Source of the DNA: Begonia masoniana
Lineage: Eukaryota; Streptophyta; Magnoliopsida; Cucurbitales; Begoniaceae
Direction: 5' to 3'
NCBI GenBank assembly: GCA_022432975.1
Contig: CM039506.1
Location: 20,277,614-20,341,613 of the forward strand
Length of the DNA stretch: 64,000 nt
The translations under genes were made by a program, and so were the position numbers. Of the stretch, positions 43,001 to 56,200 are shown in pieces; position 1 is the first letter of the stretch; every line of letters starts with the position of its first letter. The notes under the pieces were generated by a model. It was not told the DNA's origin, did not search any database, and saw only the letters and a list, made by a program, of their open reading frames with translations.

Positions 43001-46000
43001 TGTGAAATGGTAACTTAGGTTCTACCACAAGTCATGTAGCACTCAACCTAATTGCTTGATACGTTCAACCTTTTGGAACAAATCGATTGAAGTGAAGTTT
43101 CTTATGCTTAATCAAACGCATTACTAATATCCTTATTACTCAGTCCATGAAGGTTAGTTGGGTCCTCAATACACGTCGTTCTCAATCACTTCAAGTTAAA
43201 ACTCGAATGTGAATGGATAACTTAGGTTCTAACCACAAGTCATGTAACACTCAACCTAATTTGCTTGATACGTTCAACTCTTTGGAACAAATCGATTGAA
43301 GTGAAGTTTCTTATGCTTCATAAAACGCATTACTAAGTCTTAATTACTCGTCCATGAAGGTTGTTGGGTCCTCAATACACGTCGTTCTCATCACTTCAAG
43401 TTAAACCTCGAATGTGAAATGGATAACTTAGGTTCTAACCACAAGTCATGTAACACTCAACCTAATTTGCTTGATACGTTCAACACTTTTGGAACAAATC
43501 AGATTGAAGTGAAGTTTCTTATGCTTAATAAAACGCATTACTAAGTCTTAATTACTCGTCCATGAAGGTTGTTGGTCCTCAATACACGTCGTTCTCATCA
43601 CTTCAAGTTAAAACTCTTAATGTGAAATGGATAAATTAGGTTCTAACCACAAGTCATAGTAACACTCAACCTCATTTGCTTGATACGTTCAACACTTTTG
43701 GAACAAATCGAATTGAAGTGAAGTTTCTTATGCTTATCAAACGCATTACTAAGTCTTAATTACTCGTCCATGACGGTTGTTGGGTCCTCATACACGTCGT
43801 TCTCATCACTTCAAGTTAAAACCTATAATGTGAAATGGTAACTTAGGTTCTAACCACAAGTCATGTAACACTCAACCTCATTGCTTGATACGTTCAACAC
43901 TTTTGGAACAAATCGATTGAAGTGAAGTTTCTTATGCTTCATCAACGCATTACTAAGTCTTAATTACTCGTCCATGAAGGTTGTTAGGGTCCTCAATACA
44001 CGTCGTTCTCATCACTTCAAGTTAAAACCTTAATGTGAAATGGATAACTTAGGTTCTAACCACAAGTCATGTAGCACTCAACCTCATTTGCTTGATACGT
44101 TCAACTCTTTTGGAACAAATCGATTGAAGTGAAGTTTCTTATGCTTCATCAAACGCATTACTAAGTCTTAATTACTCGTCCATGAAGGTTGTTGGGTCCT
44201 CAATACACGTCGTTCTCATCACTTCAAGTTAAAACCTCGAATGTGAAATGGATAACTTAGGTTCTAACCACAAGTCATGTAACACTCAACCTAATTTGCT
44301 TGATACGTTCAACTCTTTTGGAACAAATCAATTGAAGTGAAGTTTCTTATGCTTCATAAAACGCATTACAAAGTCTTAATTACTCGTCCATGAAGGTTGT
44401 TGGGTCCTCATACACGTCGTTCTCATCACTTCAAGTTAAAACCTTGAATGTGAAATGGATAACTTAGGTTCTAACCACAAGTCATGTAACACTCAACCTC
44501 ATTTGCTTGATACGTTCAACTCTTTTGGAACAAATCAATTGAAGTGAAGTTTCTTATGCTTCATAAAACGCATTACAAAGTCTTAATTACTCGTCCATGA
44601 AGGTTGTTGGGTCCTCAATACACGTCGTTCTCATCACTTCAAGTTAAAACCTATCAATGTGAAATGGATAACTTAGGTTCTAACCACAAGTCATGTAACA
44701 CTCAACCTCATTTGCTTGATACGTTCAACTCTTTTGGAACAAATCGATTGAAGTGAAGTTTCTATGCTTCATCAAACGCATTACTAAGTCTTAATTACTC
44801 GTCCATGAAGGTTGTTGGGTCTCAATACACGTCGTTCTCATCACTTCAAGTTAAAACCTTGAATGTGAAATGGATAACTTAGGTTCTAACCACAAGTCAT
44901 GTAAGCACTCAACCTCATTTGCTTGATACGTTCAACTCTTTTGGAACAAATCGATTGAAGTGAAGTTTCTTATGCTTAATCAAACGCATTACTAGTCTTA
45001 ATTACTCGTCCATGAAGGTTGTTGGTCCTCAATACACGTCGTTCTCATTAATTCAAGTTAAAACCTATAATTTGAAATGGATAACTTAGGTTCTAACCAC
45101 AAGTCATGTAGCACTCAACCTCATTTGCTTGATACGTTCAACTCTTTTGGAACAAATCGATTGAAGTGAAGTTTCTTATGCTTCATCAAACGCATTACTA
45201 AGTCTTAATTACTCGTCCATGAAGGTTGTTGGGTCCTCAATACACGTCGTTCTCATCACTTCAAGTTAAAACCTAGAATGTGAAATGGATAACTTAGGTT
45301 CTAACCACAAGTCATGTAACACTCAACCTCATTTGCTTGATACGTTCAACTCTTTTGGAACAAATCGATTGAAGTGAAGTTTCTTATGCTTCATCAAACG
45401 CATTACTAAGTCTTAATTACGCGTCTATGAAGGTTGTTGGTCCTCAATACACGTCGTTCTCATCACTTCAAGTTAAAACCTCGAATGTGAAATGGAATAA
45501 CTTAGGTTCTAACCACAAGTCATGTAACACTCAACCTAATTTGCTTGATACGTTCAACTCTTTTGGAACAAATCGATTGAAGTGAAGTTTCTATGCTTCA
45601 TCAAACGCATTACTAAGTCTTAATTACTCGTCCATGAAGGTTGTTGGGTCCTCAATACACGTCGTTCTCATCACTCAAGTTAAAACCTTGAATGTGAAAT
45701 GGATAACTTAGGTTCTAACACAAGTCATGTAACACTCAACCTCATTTGCTTGATACGTTCAACTCTTTTGGAACAAATCAATTGAAGTGAAGTTTCTTAT
45801 GCTTCATCAAACGCATTACTAAGTCTAATTACTCGTCCATGAAGGTTGTTGGGTCCTCAATACACGTCGTTCTCATCACTCAAGTTAAAACCTTGAATGT
45901 GAAATGGATAACTTAGGTTCTAACACAAGTCATGTAGCACTCAACCTCATTTGCTTGATACGTTCAACTCTTTTGGAACAAATCGATTGAAGTGAAGTTT

Positions 46001-49000
46001 CTTATGCTTCATCAAACGCATTACTAAGTCTTAATTACTCGTCCATGAAGGTTGTTGGGTCCTCAATACACGTCGTTCTCATCACTTCAAGTTAAAACCT
46101 ATAATGTGAAATGGATAACTTAGGTTCTAACCACAAGTCATATACACTCAACCTCATTTGCTTGATCGTTCACTCTTTTGGAACAAATCGATTGAAGTGA
46201 AGTTTCTTATGCTTATCAAACGCATTACTAAGTCTTAATTACTCGTCCATGAAGGTTGTTGGGTCCTACAATACACGTCGTTCTCATCACTTCAAGTTAA
46301 AACCTATAATGTGAAATGGATAACTTAGGTTCTAACCACAAGTCATGTAACACTCAACCTCATTTGCTTGATACGTTCAACTCTTTTGGAACAAATCGAT
46401 TGAAGTGAAGTTTCTTATGCTTAATCAAACGCATTACTAAGTCTTAATTACTCGTCCATGAAGGTTGTTGGGTCCTCAATACACGTCGTTCTCATCACTT
46501 CAAGTTAAAACCTATAATGTGAAATGGATAACTTAGGTTCTAACCACAAGTCATGATAACACTCAACCTCATTTTGCTTGATACGTTCAACTCTTTTGGA
46601 ACAAATCGATTGAAGTGAAGTTTCTTATGCTTAATCAAACGCATTACAAAGTCTTAATTACTCGTCCATGAAGGTTGTTGGTCCTCAATACACGTCGTTC
46701 TCATCACTTCAAGTTAAAAACCTATAATGTGAAATGGATAACTTAGGTTCTAACCACAAGTCAGTAACACTCACCTCATTTGCTTGATACGTTCAACTAC
46801 TTTTGGAACAAATCGATTGAAGTGAAGTTTCTTATGCTTAATCAAACGCATTACTAAATCTTAATTACTCGTCCATGAAGGTTGTTGGGTCCTCAATACA
46901 CGTCGTTCTCATCACTTCAAGGTAAAACCTTGAATATGAAATGATAACTTAGGTTCTAACCACAAGTCATGTAGCACTCAACCTCATTTGCTTGATACGT
47001 TCAACTCTTTTGGAACAAATCGATTGAAGTGAAGTTTCTTATGCTTAATCAAACGCATTACTAAGATCTTAATTACTCGTCCATGAAGTTAGTTGGGTCC
47101 TCAATACACGTCGTTCTAATCACTTCAAGTTAAATCCTTGAATGTGATATGGATAACTTAGGTTCTAACCACAAGTCATGTAGCCTCAACCTAATTGCTT
47201 TATACGTTCAACTCTTTTGGAACAAATCGATTGAAGTGAAGTTTCTTATGCTTCATCGAAACGCATTACTAAGTCTTAATTACTCGTCCATGAAGGTTAT
47301 TGGGTCCCTCAATACACGTCGTTCTCATCACTTCAGGTAAAAACCTAGAATGTGAAATGGATAACTTAGTTCTAACCACAAGTCATGTAACACTCAACCT
47401 AATTTGCTTGATACGTTCAACTCTTTTGGAACAAATCATTGAAGTGAAGTTTCTTATGCTTCATAAAACGCATTACAAAGTCTTAATTACTCGTCCATGA
47501 AGGTTGTTGGGTCCTCAATACACGTCGTTCTCATCACTTCAAGTTAAAATCTTTAATGTGAAATTGATAAATTAGGTTATAACCACAAGTCATATAACAC
47601 TCAACCTCATTTGCTTGATACGTTCAAACTCTTTGGAACAAATCGAATTGAAGTGAAGTTTCTTATGCTTCATCAAACGCATTTACTAAGTCTTAATTAC
47701 TCGTCCATGAAGGTTGTTGGGTCCTCAATACACGTCGTTCTCATCACTTCAAGTTAAAACCTATAATGTGAAATGGGTAACTTAGGTTCTAACCACAAGT
47801 CATGTAACACTCAACCTAATTTGCTTGATACGTTCAACTCTTTTGGAACAAATCGATTGAAGTGAAGTTTCTTATGCTTCATCAAACGCATTACTAAGTC
47901 TTAATTACTCGTCCATGAAGGTTGTTGGGTCCTCAATACACGTCGTTCTCATCACTTCAAGTTAAAACCTTGAATGTGAAATGGATAACTTAGGTTCTAA
48001 CCACAAGTCATGTAGCACTCAACCTCATTTGCTTGATACGTTCAACTCTTTTGGAACAAATCGATTGAAGTGAAGTTTCTTATGCTTCATCAAACGCATT
48101 ACTAAGTCTTAATTACTCGTCCATGAAGGATGTTGGGTCCTCAACACACGTCGTTCTCATCACTTCAAGTTAAAACCTATAATGTGAAATGGATAACTTA
48201 GGTTTTAACCACAAGTCATGTAACACTCAACCTAATTTGCTTGATACGTTCAACTCTTTTGGAACAAATCGATTGAAGTGAAGTTTCTTATGCTTCATCA
48301 AACGCATTACTAAGTCTTAATTACTCGTCCATGAAGGTTGTTGGGTCCTCAATACACGTCGTTCTCATCACTTCAAGTTAAAACCTCGAATGTGAAATGG
48401 ATAACTTAGGTTCTAACCACAAGTCATGTAACACTCAACCTATTTTGCTTGATACGTTCAACTCTTTTGGAACAAATCGATTGAAGTGAAGTTTCTTATG
48501 CTTCATCAAACGCATTACTAAGTCTTAATTACTCGTCCATGAAGGTTGTTGGGTCCTCAATACACGTCGTTCTCATCACTTCAAGTTAAAACCTATAATG
48601 TGAAATGGATAACTTAGGTTCTAACCACAAGTCATGTAACACTCAACCTATTGCTTGATACGTTCAACTCTTTTGGAACAAATCAATTGAAGTGAAGTTT
48701 CTTTTGCTTCATCAAACGCATTACTAAGTCTTAATTACTCGTCCATGAAGGTTGTTGGTCCTCAATACACGTCGTTCTCATCACTTCAAGTTAAACCTAT
48801 AATGTGAAATGGATAACTTAGGTTCTAACCACAAGTCATGTAAGCACTCAACCTCATTTGCTTGATACGTTCAACTCTTTTGGAACAAATCGATTGAAGT
48901 GAAGTTTCTATGCCTTCATCAAACGCATTACTAAGTCTTAATTACTCGTCCATGAAGGTTGTTGGGTACTCAATACACGTCGTTCTCATCACTTCAAGTT

Positions 49001-50299
49001 AAAACCTTGAATGTGAAATGGATAACTTAGGTTCTAACCACAAGTCATGTAACACTCAACCTCATTTGCTTGATACGTTCAACTCTTTTGGAACAAATCG
49101 ATTGAAGTGACGTTTCTTATGCTTAATCAAACGCATTACTAAGTCTTAATTACTCGTCCATGAAGTTGTTGGGTCCTCAATACACGTCGTTCTCATCACT
49201 TCAAGTTAAAACCTATAATGTGAAATGGATAACTTAGGTTCTAACCACAAGTCATGATAACACTCAACCTCATTTGCTTGATAGCGTTCAACTCTTTTGG
49301 AACAAATCGATTGAAGTGAAGTTTCTTATGCTTCATCAAACGCATTACTAAGTCTTAATTACTCATCCATGAAGGTTGTTGGGTCCTCAATACACAGTCG
49401 TTCTCATCACTTCAAGTTAAACCTATAATGTGAAATGGATAACTTAGGTTCTAACCACAAGTCATGTAACACTCAACCTCATTGCTTGATACGTTCAACT
49501 CTTTTGGAACAAAACGATTGAAGTGAAGTTTCTTATGCTTCATCAAACGCTATTACTAAGTCTTAATTACTCGTCCATGAACGGTTGTTGGGTCCTCAAT
49601 ACACGTCGTTCTCATCACTTCAAGTTAAAACCTATAATATGAAATGGATAATTTAGGTTCTAACCACAGTCATGTAACACTCACCTCATTTGCTTGATAC
49701 GTTCAACTCTTTTGGAACAATCGATTGATGTGAAGTTTGCTTATGCTTCATCAAACGCTTACTAAGCGTAATTACCCGTCCATGAAGGTTGTGGGTACTC
49801 AATACACGTCGTTCTCATCACTTCAGTTAAAACCTTGAATGTGAAATGGATAACTTAGATTCTACCACAAGTCATGTTAGCACTCACCTCATTTGCTTGA
49901 TACGTTCAACTCTTTTGGAGACAAATCGATTGAAGTGACGTTTTTATGCTTCATCAAACGCATTAGTAAGTCTTAATTACTCGTCCATTAGAGGTTGTTG
50001 GGTCCTCAATACACGTCATTCTCATCACTTCCAAGTTAAAACCTGAATGTGAAATGATAAGTAGGTTCAAACCACAAGTCATGTAGCACTCACACTAATT
50101 TGCTTGATATTTCAACTCTTTGTGAACAAATCGATTGAAGTGAAGTTTCTATGCTTAATCAAACGCATTACTAAGTCTTAATTACTCGTCCATGAACGTT
50201 GTTAGGTTCTCAATACACGTCGTTCTCACCACTTCAACTTAAAACCTAAAATGTGAAATGGATAAATTAGGTTCTAACCACAAGTCATGTAACACTCAA

Positions 50300-53200
50300 C
50301 CTAAATTGCTTGATACGTTCAACTCTTTTGGAACAAATCGATTGAAGTGAAGTTTCTTATACTTCATCAAACGCATTACTAAGTCTTAATTACTCGTGCA
50401 TGAAGGTTGTTTGGTCCTCAATACACGTCGTTCTAATCACTTCAAGTTAAAACCTATAATGTGAAATGGATAATTTAGGTTCTAACCACAAGTCATGTAA
50501 CACTCAACCTCATTTGCTTGATATGTTCAACTCTTTTGGAACAAATCGATTGATGTGAAGTTTCTTATGCTTCATCAAACTCTTTACTAAGTCTTAATTA
50601 CCCGTCCATGAAGGTTGTTGGGTACTCAATACACGTCATTCTCATCACTTCAAGTTAAAACCTTGAATATGAAATGGATAACTTATGTTCTAACCACAAG
50701 TCATGTAGCACTCAACCTCATTTGCTTGATACGTTCAACTCTTTTGGAACAAATCAATTGAAGTGACGTTTCTTATGCTTCATCAAACGCATTAGTAAGT
50801 CTTAATTACTCGTCCATGAAGGTTGTTGGGTCCTCAATACACGTCATTCTCATCACTTCAAGTTAAAACCTTGAATGTGAAATGGATAAGTTAGGTTCAA
50901 ACCACAAGTCATGTAGCACTCAACCTAATTTGCTTGATACGTTCAACTCTTTTGGAACAAATCGATTGAAGTGAAGTTTCATATGCTTCATCAAACGCAT
51001 TACTAAGTCTTAATTACTCGTCCATGAAGGCTGTTGGGTCCTCAATACACGTCGTTCTCATCACTTCAAGTTAAAACCTATAATGTGAAATGGATAACTT
51101 AGGTTCTAACCACAAGTCATGTAACACTCAACCTCAATTGCATGATTCGTTCAACTCTTTTGGAACAAATCGATTGAAGTGAAGTTTTTTATGCTTAATT
51201 AAATGCATTACTAAGTCTTAATTGCTCGTCCATGAAGGTTGTTGGGTCCTCAATACACGTCGTTCTAATCACTTCAAGTTAAAACCTCGAATGTGAAATG
51301 GATAACTTTGGTTCTAACCACAAGTCAGGTAACATTCAACCGAATTTTCTTGATACATTCAACTCTTTTGGAACAAATCGATTGAATTGAAGTTTCTTAT
51401 GCTTCATCAAACGCATTACTAAGTCTTAATTACTCGTCCATGAATGTTGTTGGGTCCTCAATAAACGTCGTTGTCATCACTTCAAGTTAAAACATCGAAT
51501 GTGAAATGGATAACTTAGGTTCTAACCACAAGTCTTGTTACACTCAACCTAATTTGCTTGATCCGTTCACCTCTTTTGGAACAAATCGATCGAAGTGAAG
51601 TTTCTTATGCTTAATCAAACGCATTACTAAGTCTCCATTACTCGTCCATGAAGGTTGTTGGGACCTCAATACACGTCGTTCTCATCACTTCAAGTTAAAA
51701 CCTCGAATGTGAAATGGATAACTTAGGTTCTAACCACAAGTTATGTAACAGTCAACCAAATTTGCTTGATACGTTCAACTTTTTTGGAACAAATCGATTG
51801 AAGTGTAGTTTTTTATGCTTCATCAAACGCATTACTAAGTCTTAATTACTCGTCCATGAAGGTTGTTGGGTCCTCAATACACGTCGTTCTCATCACTTCA
51901 AGTTAAAACCTCGAATTTGAAATCGATAACTTAGGTTCTAACAACAAGTCATGTAACACTCAACCTAATTTGCTTGATACGTTCAACTCTTTTGGAACAA
52001 ATCAATTGAAGTGAAATTTCTTATGCTTCATCAAACGCATTACTAAGTCTTAATTACTCGTCCATGAAGGTTGTTGGGTCCTCAATACACGTCGTTCTCA
52101 TCACTTCAAGTTAAAACCTATAATGTGAAATGGATAACTTAGGTTCTAACCACAAGTCATGTAACACTCAACCTCAATTGCATGATTCGTTCAACTCTTT
52201 TGGAACAAATCGATTGAAGTGAAGTTTCTTATGCTTAATCAAATGCATTACTAAGTCTTAATTACTCGTCCATGAAGGTAGTTGGGTCCTCAATACACGT
52301 CGTTCTAATCACTTCAAGTTAAAATCTCGAATGTTAAATGGATAACTTTGGTTCTAACCACAAGTCATGTAACATTCAACCGAATTTTCTTGATACATTC
52401 AACTCTTTTGGAACAAATCGATTGAAGTGAAGTTTCTTATGCTTCATCAAACGCATTACTAAGTCTTAATTACTCGTCCATGAAGGTTGTCGGGTCCTCA
52501 ATACACGTTGTTCTCATCACTTCAAGTTAAAACCTATAATGTGAAATGGATAACTTAGTTTCTAACCACAAGTCATGTAACACTCAACCTCATTTGCATG
52601 ATACGTTCAACTCTTTTGGAACAAATCAATTGAAGTGAAGTTTCTATGCTTAATCAAAGGCATTACTAAGTCTTAATTACTCGTCCGTGAAGGTTATTGG
52701 GTACTCAATACACGTCGTCCTCATCACTTCAAGTTAAAACTTTGAATGTGAAATAAATAACTTAGGTTCTAACCACAAGTCATGTAGCACTGAACCTCAT
52801 TAGCTTTATACGTTCAACTCTTTTGGAACAAATCGATTGAAGTGAAATTTCATATGCTTAATCAAACGCATTAGTAAGTCTTAATTACTCGTCCATGAAG
52901 GTAGTTGGGTCCTCAATGCACGTCGTTCTAATCACTTCAAGTTAAATCCTTGAATGTGAAATGGATAACTTAGGTTCAAACCACAAGTCATGTAGCACTC
53001 AACCTCATTTGCTTGATACGTTCAACTCTTTTGTAACGAATCGATTGAAGTGAAGTTTCTTATGCTTCATCAAACGCATTACTAAGTCTTAATTACTCAT
53101 CTATGAAGGTTGTTGCGTTCTCAATGCACATCGTTCTCATCACTTCAAATTTAAACCTTGAATGTAAAATGGATAACTTAGGTTCTAACCACATGTCATG

Positions 53201-56200
53201 TAACACTCAACCTAAATTGCTTGATACGTTCAACTCTTTTGGAACAAATCGATTGAAGTGAAGTTTCTTATACTTCACCAAACGCATTACTAAGTCTTAA
53301 TTACTCGTGCATGAAGGTTGTTTGGTCCTCAATACACGTCGTTCTAATCACTTCAAGTTAAAACCTATAATGTGAAATGGATAATTTAGGTTCTAACCAC
53401 ATGTCATGTAACACTCAACCTCATTTGCTTGATACGTTCAACTCTTTTGGAACAAATCGATTGATGTGAAGTTTCTTATGCTTCATCAAACTCTTTACTA
53501 AGTCTTAATTACCCGTCCATGAAGGTTGTTGGGTACTCAATACACGTCATTCTCATCACTTCAAGTTAAAACCTTGAATGTGAAATGGATAACTTATGTT
53601 CTAACCACAAGTCATGTAGCACTCAACCTCATTTGCTTGATACGTTCAACTCTTTTGGAACAAATCGATTGAAGTGACGTTTCTTATGCTTCATCAAACG
53701 CATTAGTAAGTCTTAATTACTCGTCCATGAAGGTTGTTGGGTCCTCAATACACGTCATTCTCATCACTCCAAGTTAAAACCTTGAATGTGAAATGGATAA
53801 GTTAGGTTCAAACCACAAGTCATGTAGCACTCAACCTAATTTGCTTGATACGTTCAACTCTTTTGGAACAAATCGATTGAAGTGAAGTTTCATATGCTTC
53901 ATCAAACGCATTACTAAGTCTTAATTACTCGTCCATGAAGGCTGTTGGGTCCTCAATACACGTCGTTCTCATCACTTGAAGTTAAAACCTATAATGTGAA
54001 ATGGATAACTTAGGTTCTAACCACAAGTCATGTAACACTCAACCTCAATTGCATGATTCGTTCAACTCTTTTGGAACAAATCGATTGAAGTGAAGTTTCT
54101 TATGCTTAATCAAATGTATTACTAAGTCTTAATTACTCGTCCATGAAGGTTGTTGGGTCCTCAATACACGTCGTTCTAATCACTTCAAGTTAAAACCTCG
54201 AATGTGAAATGGATAACTTTGGTTCTAACCACAAGTCATGTAACATTCAACCGAATTTGCTTGATACATTCAACTCTTTTGGAACAAATCGATTGAATTG
54301 AAGTTTCTTATGCTTCATCAAACGCATTACTAAGTCTTAATTACTCGTCCATGAATGTTGTTGGGTCCTCAATACACGTCGTTGTCATCACTTCAAGTTA
54401 AAACATCGAATGTGAAATGGATAACTTAGGTTCTAACCACAAGTCTTGTTACACTCAACCTAATTTGCTTGATCCGTTCAACTCTTTTGGAACAAATCGA
54501 TCGAAGTGAAGTTTCATATGCTTAATCAAACGCAATACTAAGTCTCCATTACTCGTCCATGAAGGTTGTTGGGACATCAATACACGTCGGTTCTCATCAC
54601 TTCAAGTTAAAACCTCGAATGTGAAATGGATAACCTAGGTTCTAACCACAAGTTATGTAACAGTCAACCTAATTTGCTTGATACGTTCAACTTTTTTGGA
54701 ACAAATCGATTGAAGTATAGTTTTTTATGCTTCATCAAACGCATTACTAAGTCTTAATTACTCGTCCATGAAGGTTGTTGGGTCCTCAATACACGTCGTT
54801 CTCATCACTTCAAGTTAAAACCTCGAATTTGAAATCGATAACTTAGGTTCTAACAACAAGTCATGTAACACTCAACCTAATTTGCTTGATACGTTCAACT
54901 CTTTTGGAACAAATCAATTGAACTGAAGTTTCTTATGCTTCATCAAACGCATTACTAAGTCTTAATTACTCGTCCATGAAGGTTGTTGGGTCCTCAATAC
55001 ACGTCGTTCTCATCACTTCAAGTTAAAACCTATGATGTGAAATGGATAACTTAGGTTCTAACCACAAGTCATGTAACACTCAACCTCAATTGCATGATTC
55101 GTTCAACTCTTTTGGAACAAATCGATTGAAGTGAAGTTTCTTATGCTTAATCAAATGCATTACTAAGTCTTAATTACATAGTCCATGAAGGTAGTTGGGT
55201 CCTCAATACACGTCGTTCAAATCACTTCAAGTTAAACTCGAATGTGAAATGGATAACTTAGGTTCTCACCACAAGTCATGTAACACTCAACCTAAATTGC
55301 TTGCTACGTTCAACTCTTTTGGAACAAAACGATTGAAGTGAAGTTTCTTATGCTTTATCAAACGTATTACTAAGTCTTAATTACTCGTGCATGAAGGTTG
55401 TTGGGTCCTCAATACACGTCGTTCTCTTCACTTCAAGTTAAAACCTATAATGAGAAATGGATAACTTAGGTTCTAACCACAAGTCATGTAACAATCAACC
55501 TCATTTGCTTGATACGTTCAACTCTTTTGGAACAATTCGATTTATGTGAAGTTTCTTATTCTTCATCAAACGCTTTACTAAGTCTTATTTACCCGTCCAT
55601 GAAGGTTGTTGGGTACTCAATACACGTCGTTCTCATCACTTCAAGTTAAAACCTTGAATGTTAAATGGATAACTTATGTTCTAACCACAAGTCATGTAGA
55701 CACTCAACCTATTTGCTTGATACGTTCAACTCTTTTGGAACAATCGATTGAAGTGAAGTTTCTATGCTTCATCAAACGCATTACTAAGTCTTAATTACTC
55801 GTCCATGAAGGTTGTTGGGTCCTCAATACACGTCGTTCTCATCACTTCAAGTTAAAACCTGAATGTGAAATGGATAACTTAGGTTCTAACCACAAGTCAT
55901 GTAACACTCAACCTCATTTGCTTGATACGTTCAACTCTTTTGGAACAAATCGATTGAAGTGAAGTTTCTATGCTTAATCAAACGCATTACTAAGTCTTAA
56001 TTACTCGTCCATGAAGGTTGTTGGGTCCTCAATACACGTCGTTCTCATCACTTCAAGTTAAAACCTATGAATGTGAAATGGATAACTTAGGTTCTAACCA
56101 CAAGTCATGTAACACTCAACCTCATTGCTTGATACGTTCAACTCTTTTGGAACAAATCGATTGAAGTGAAGTTTCTTATGCTTCATCAAACGCATTACTA

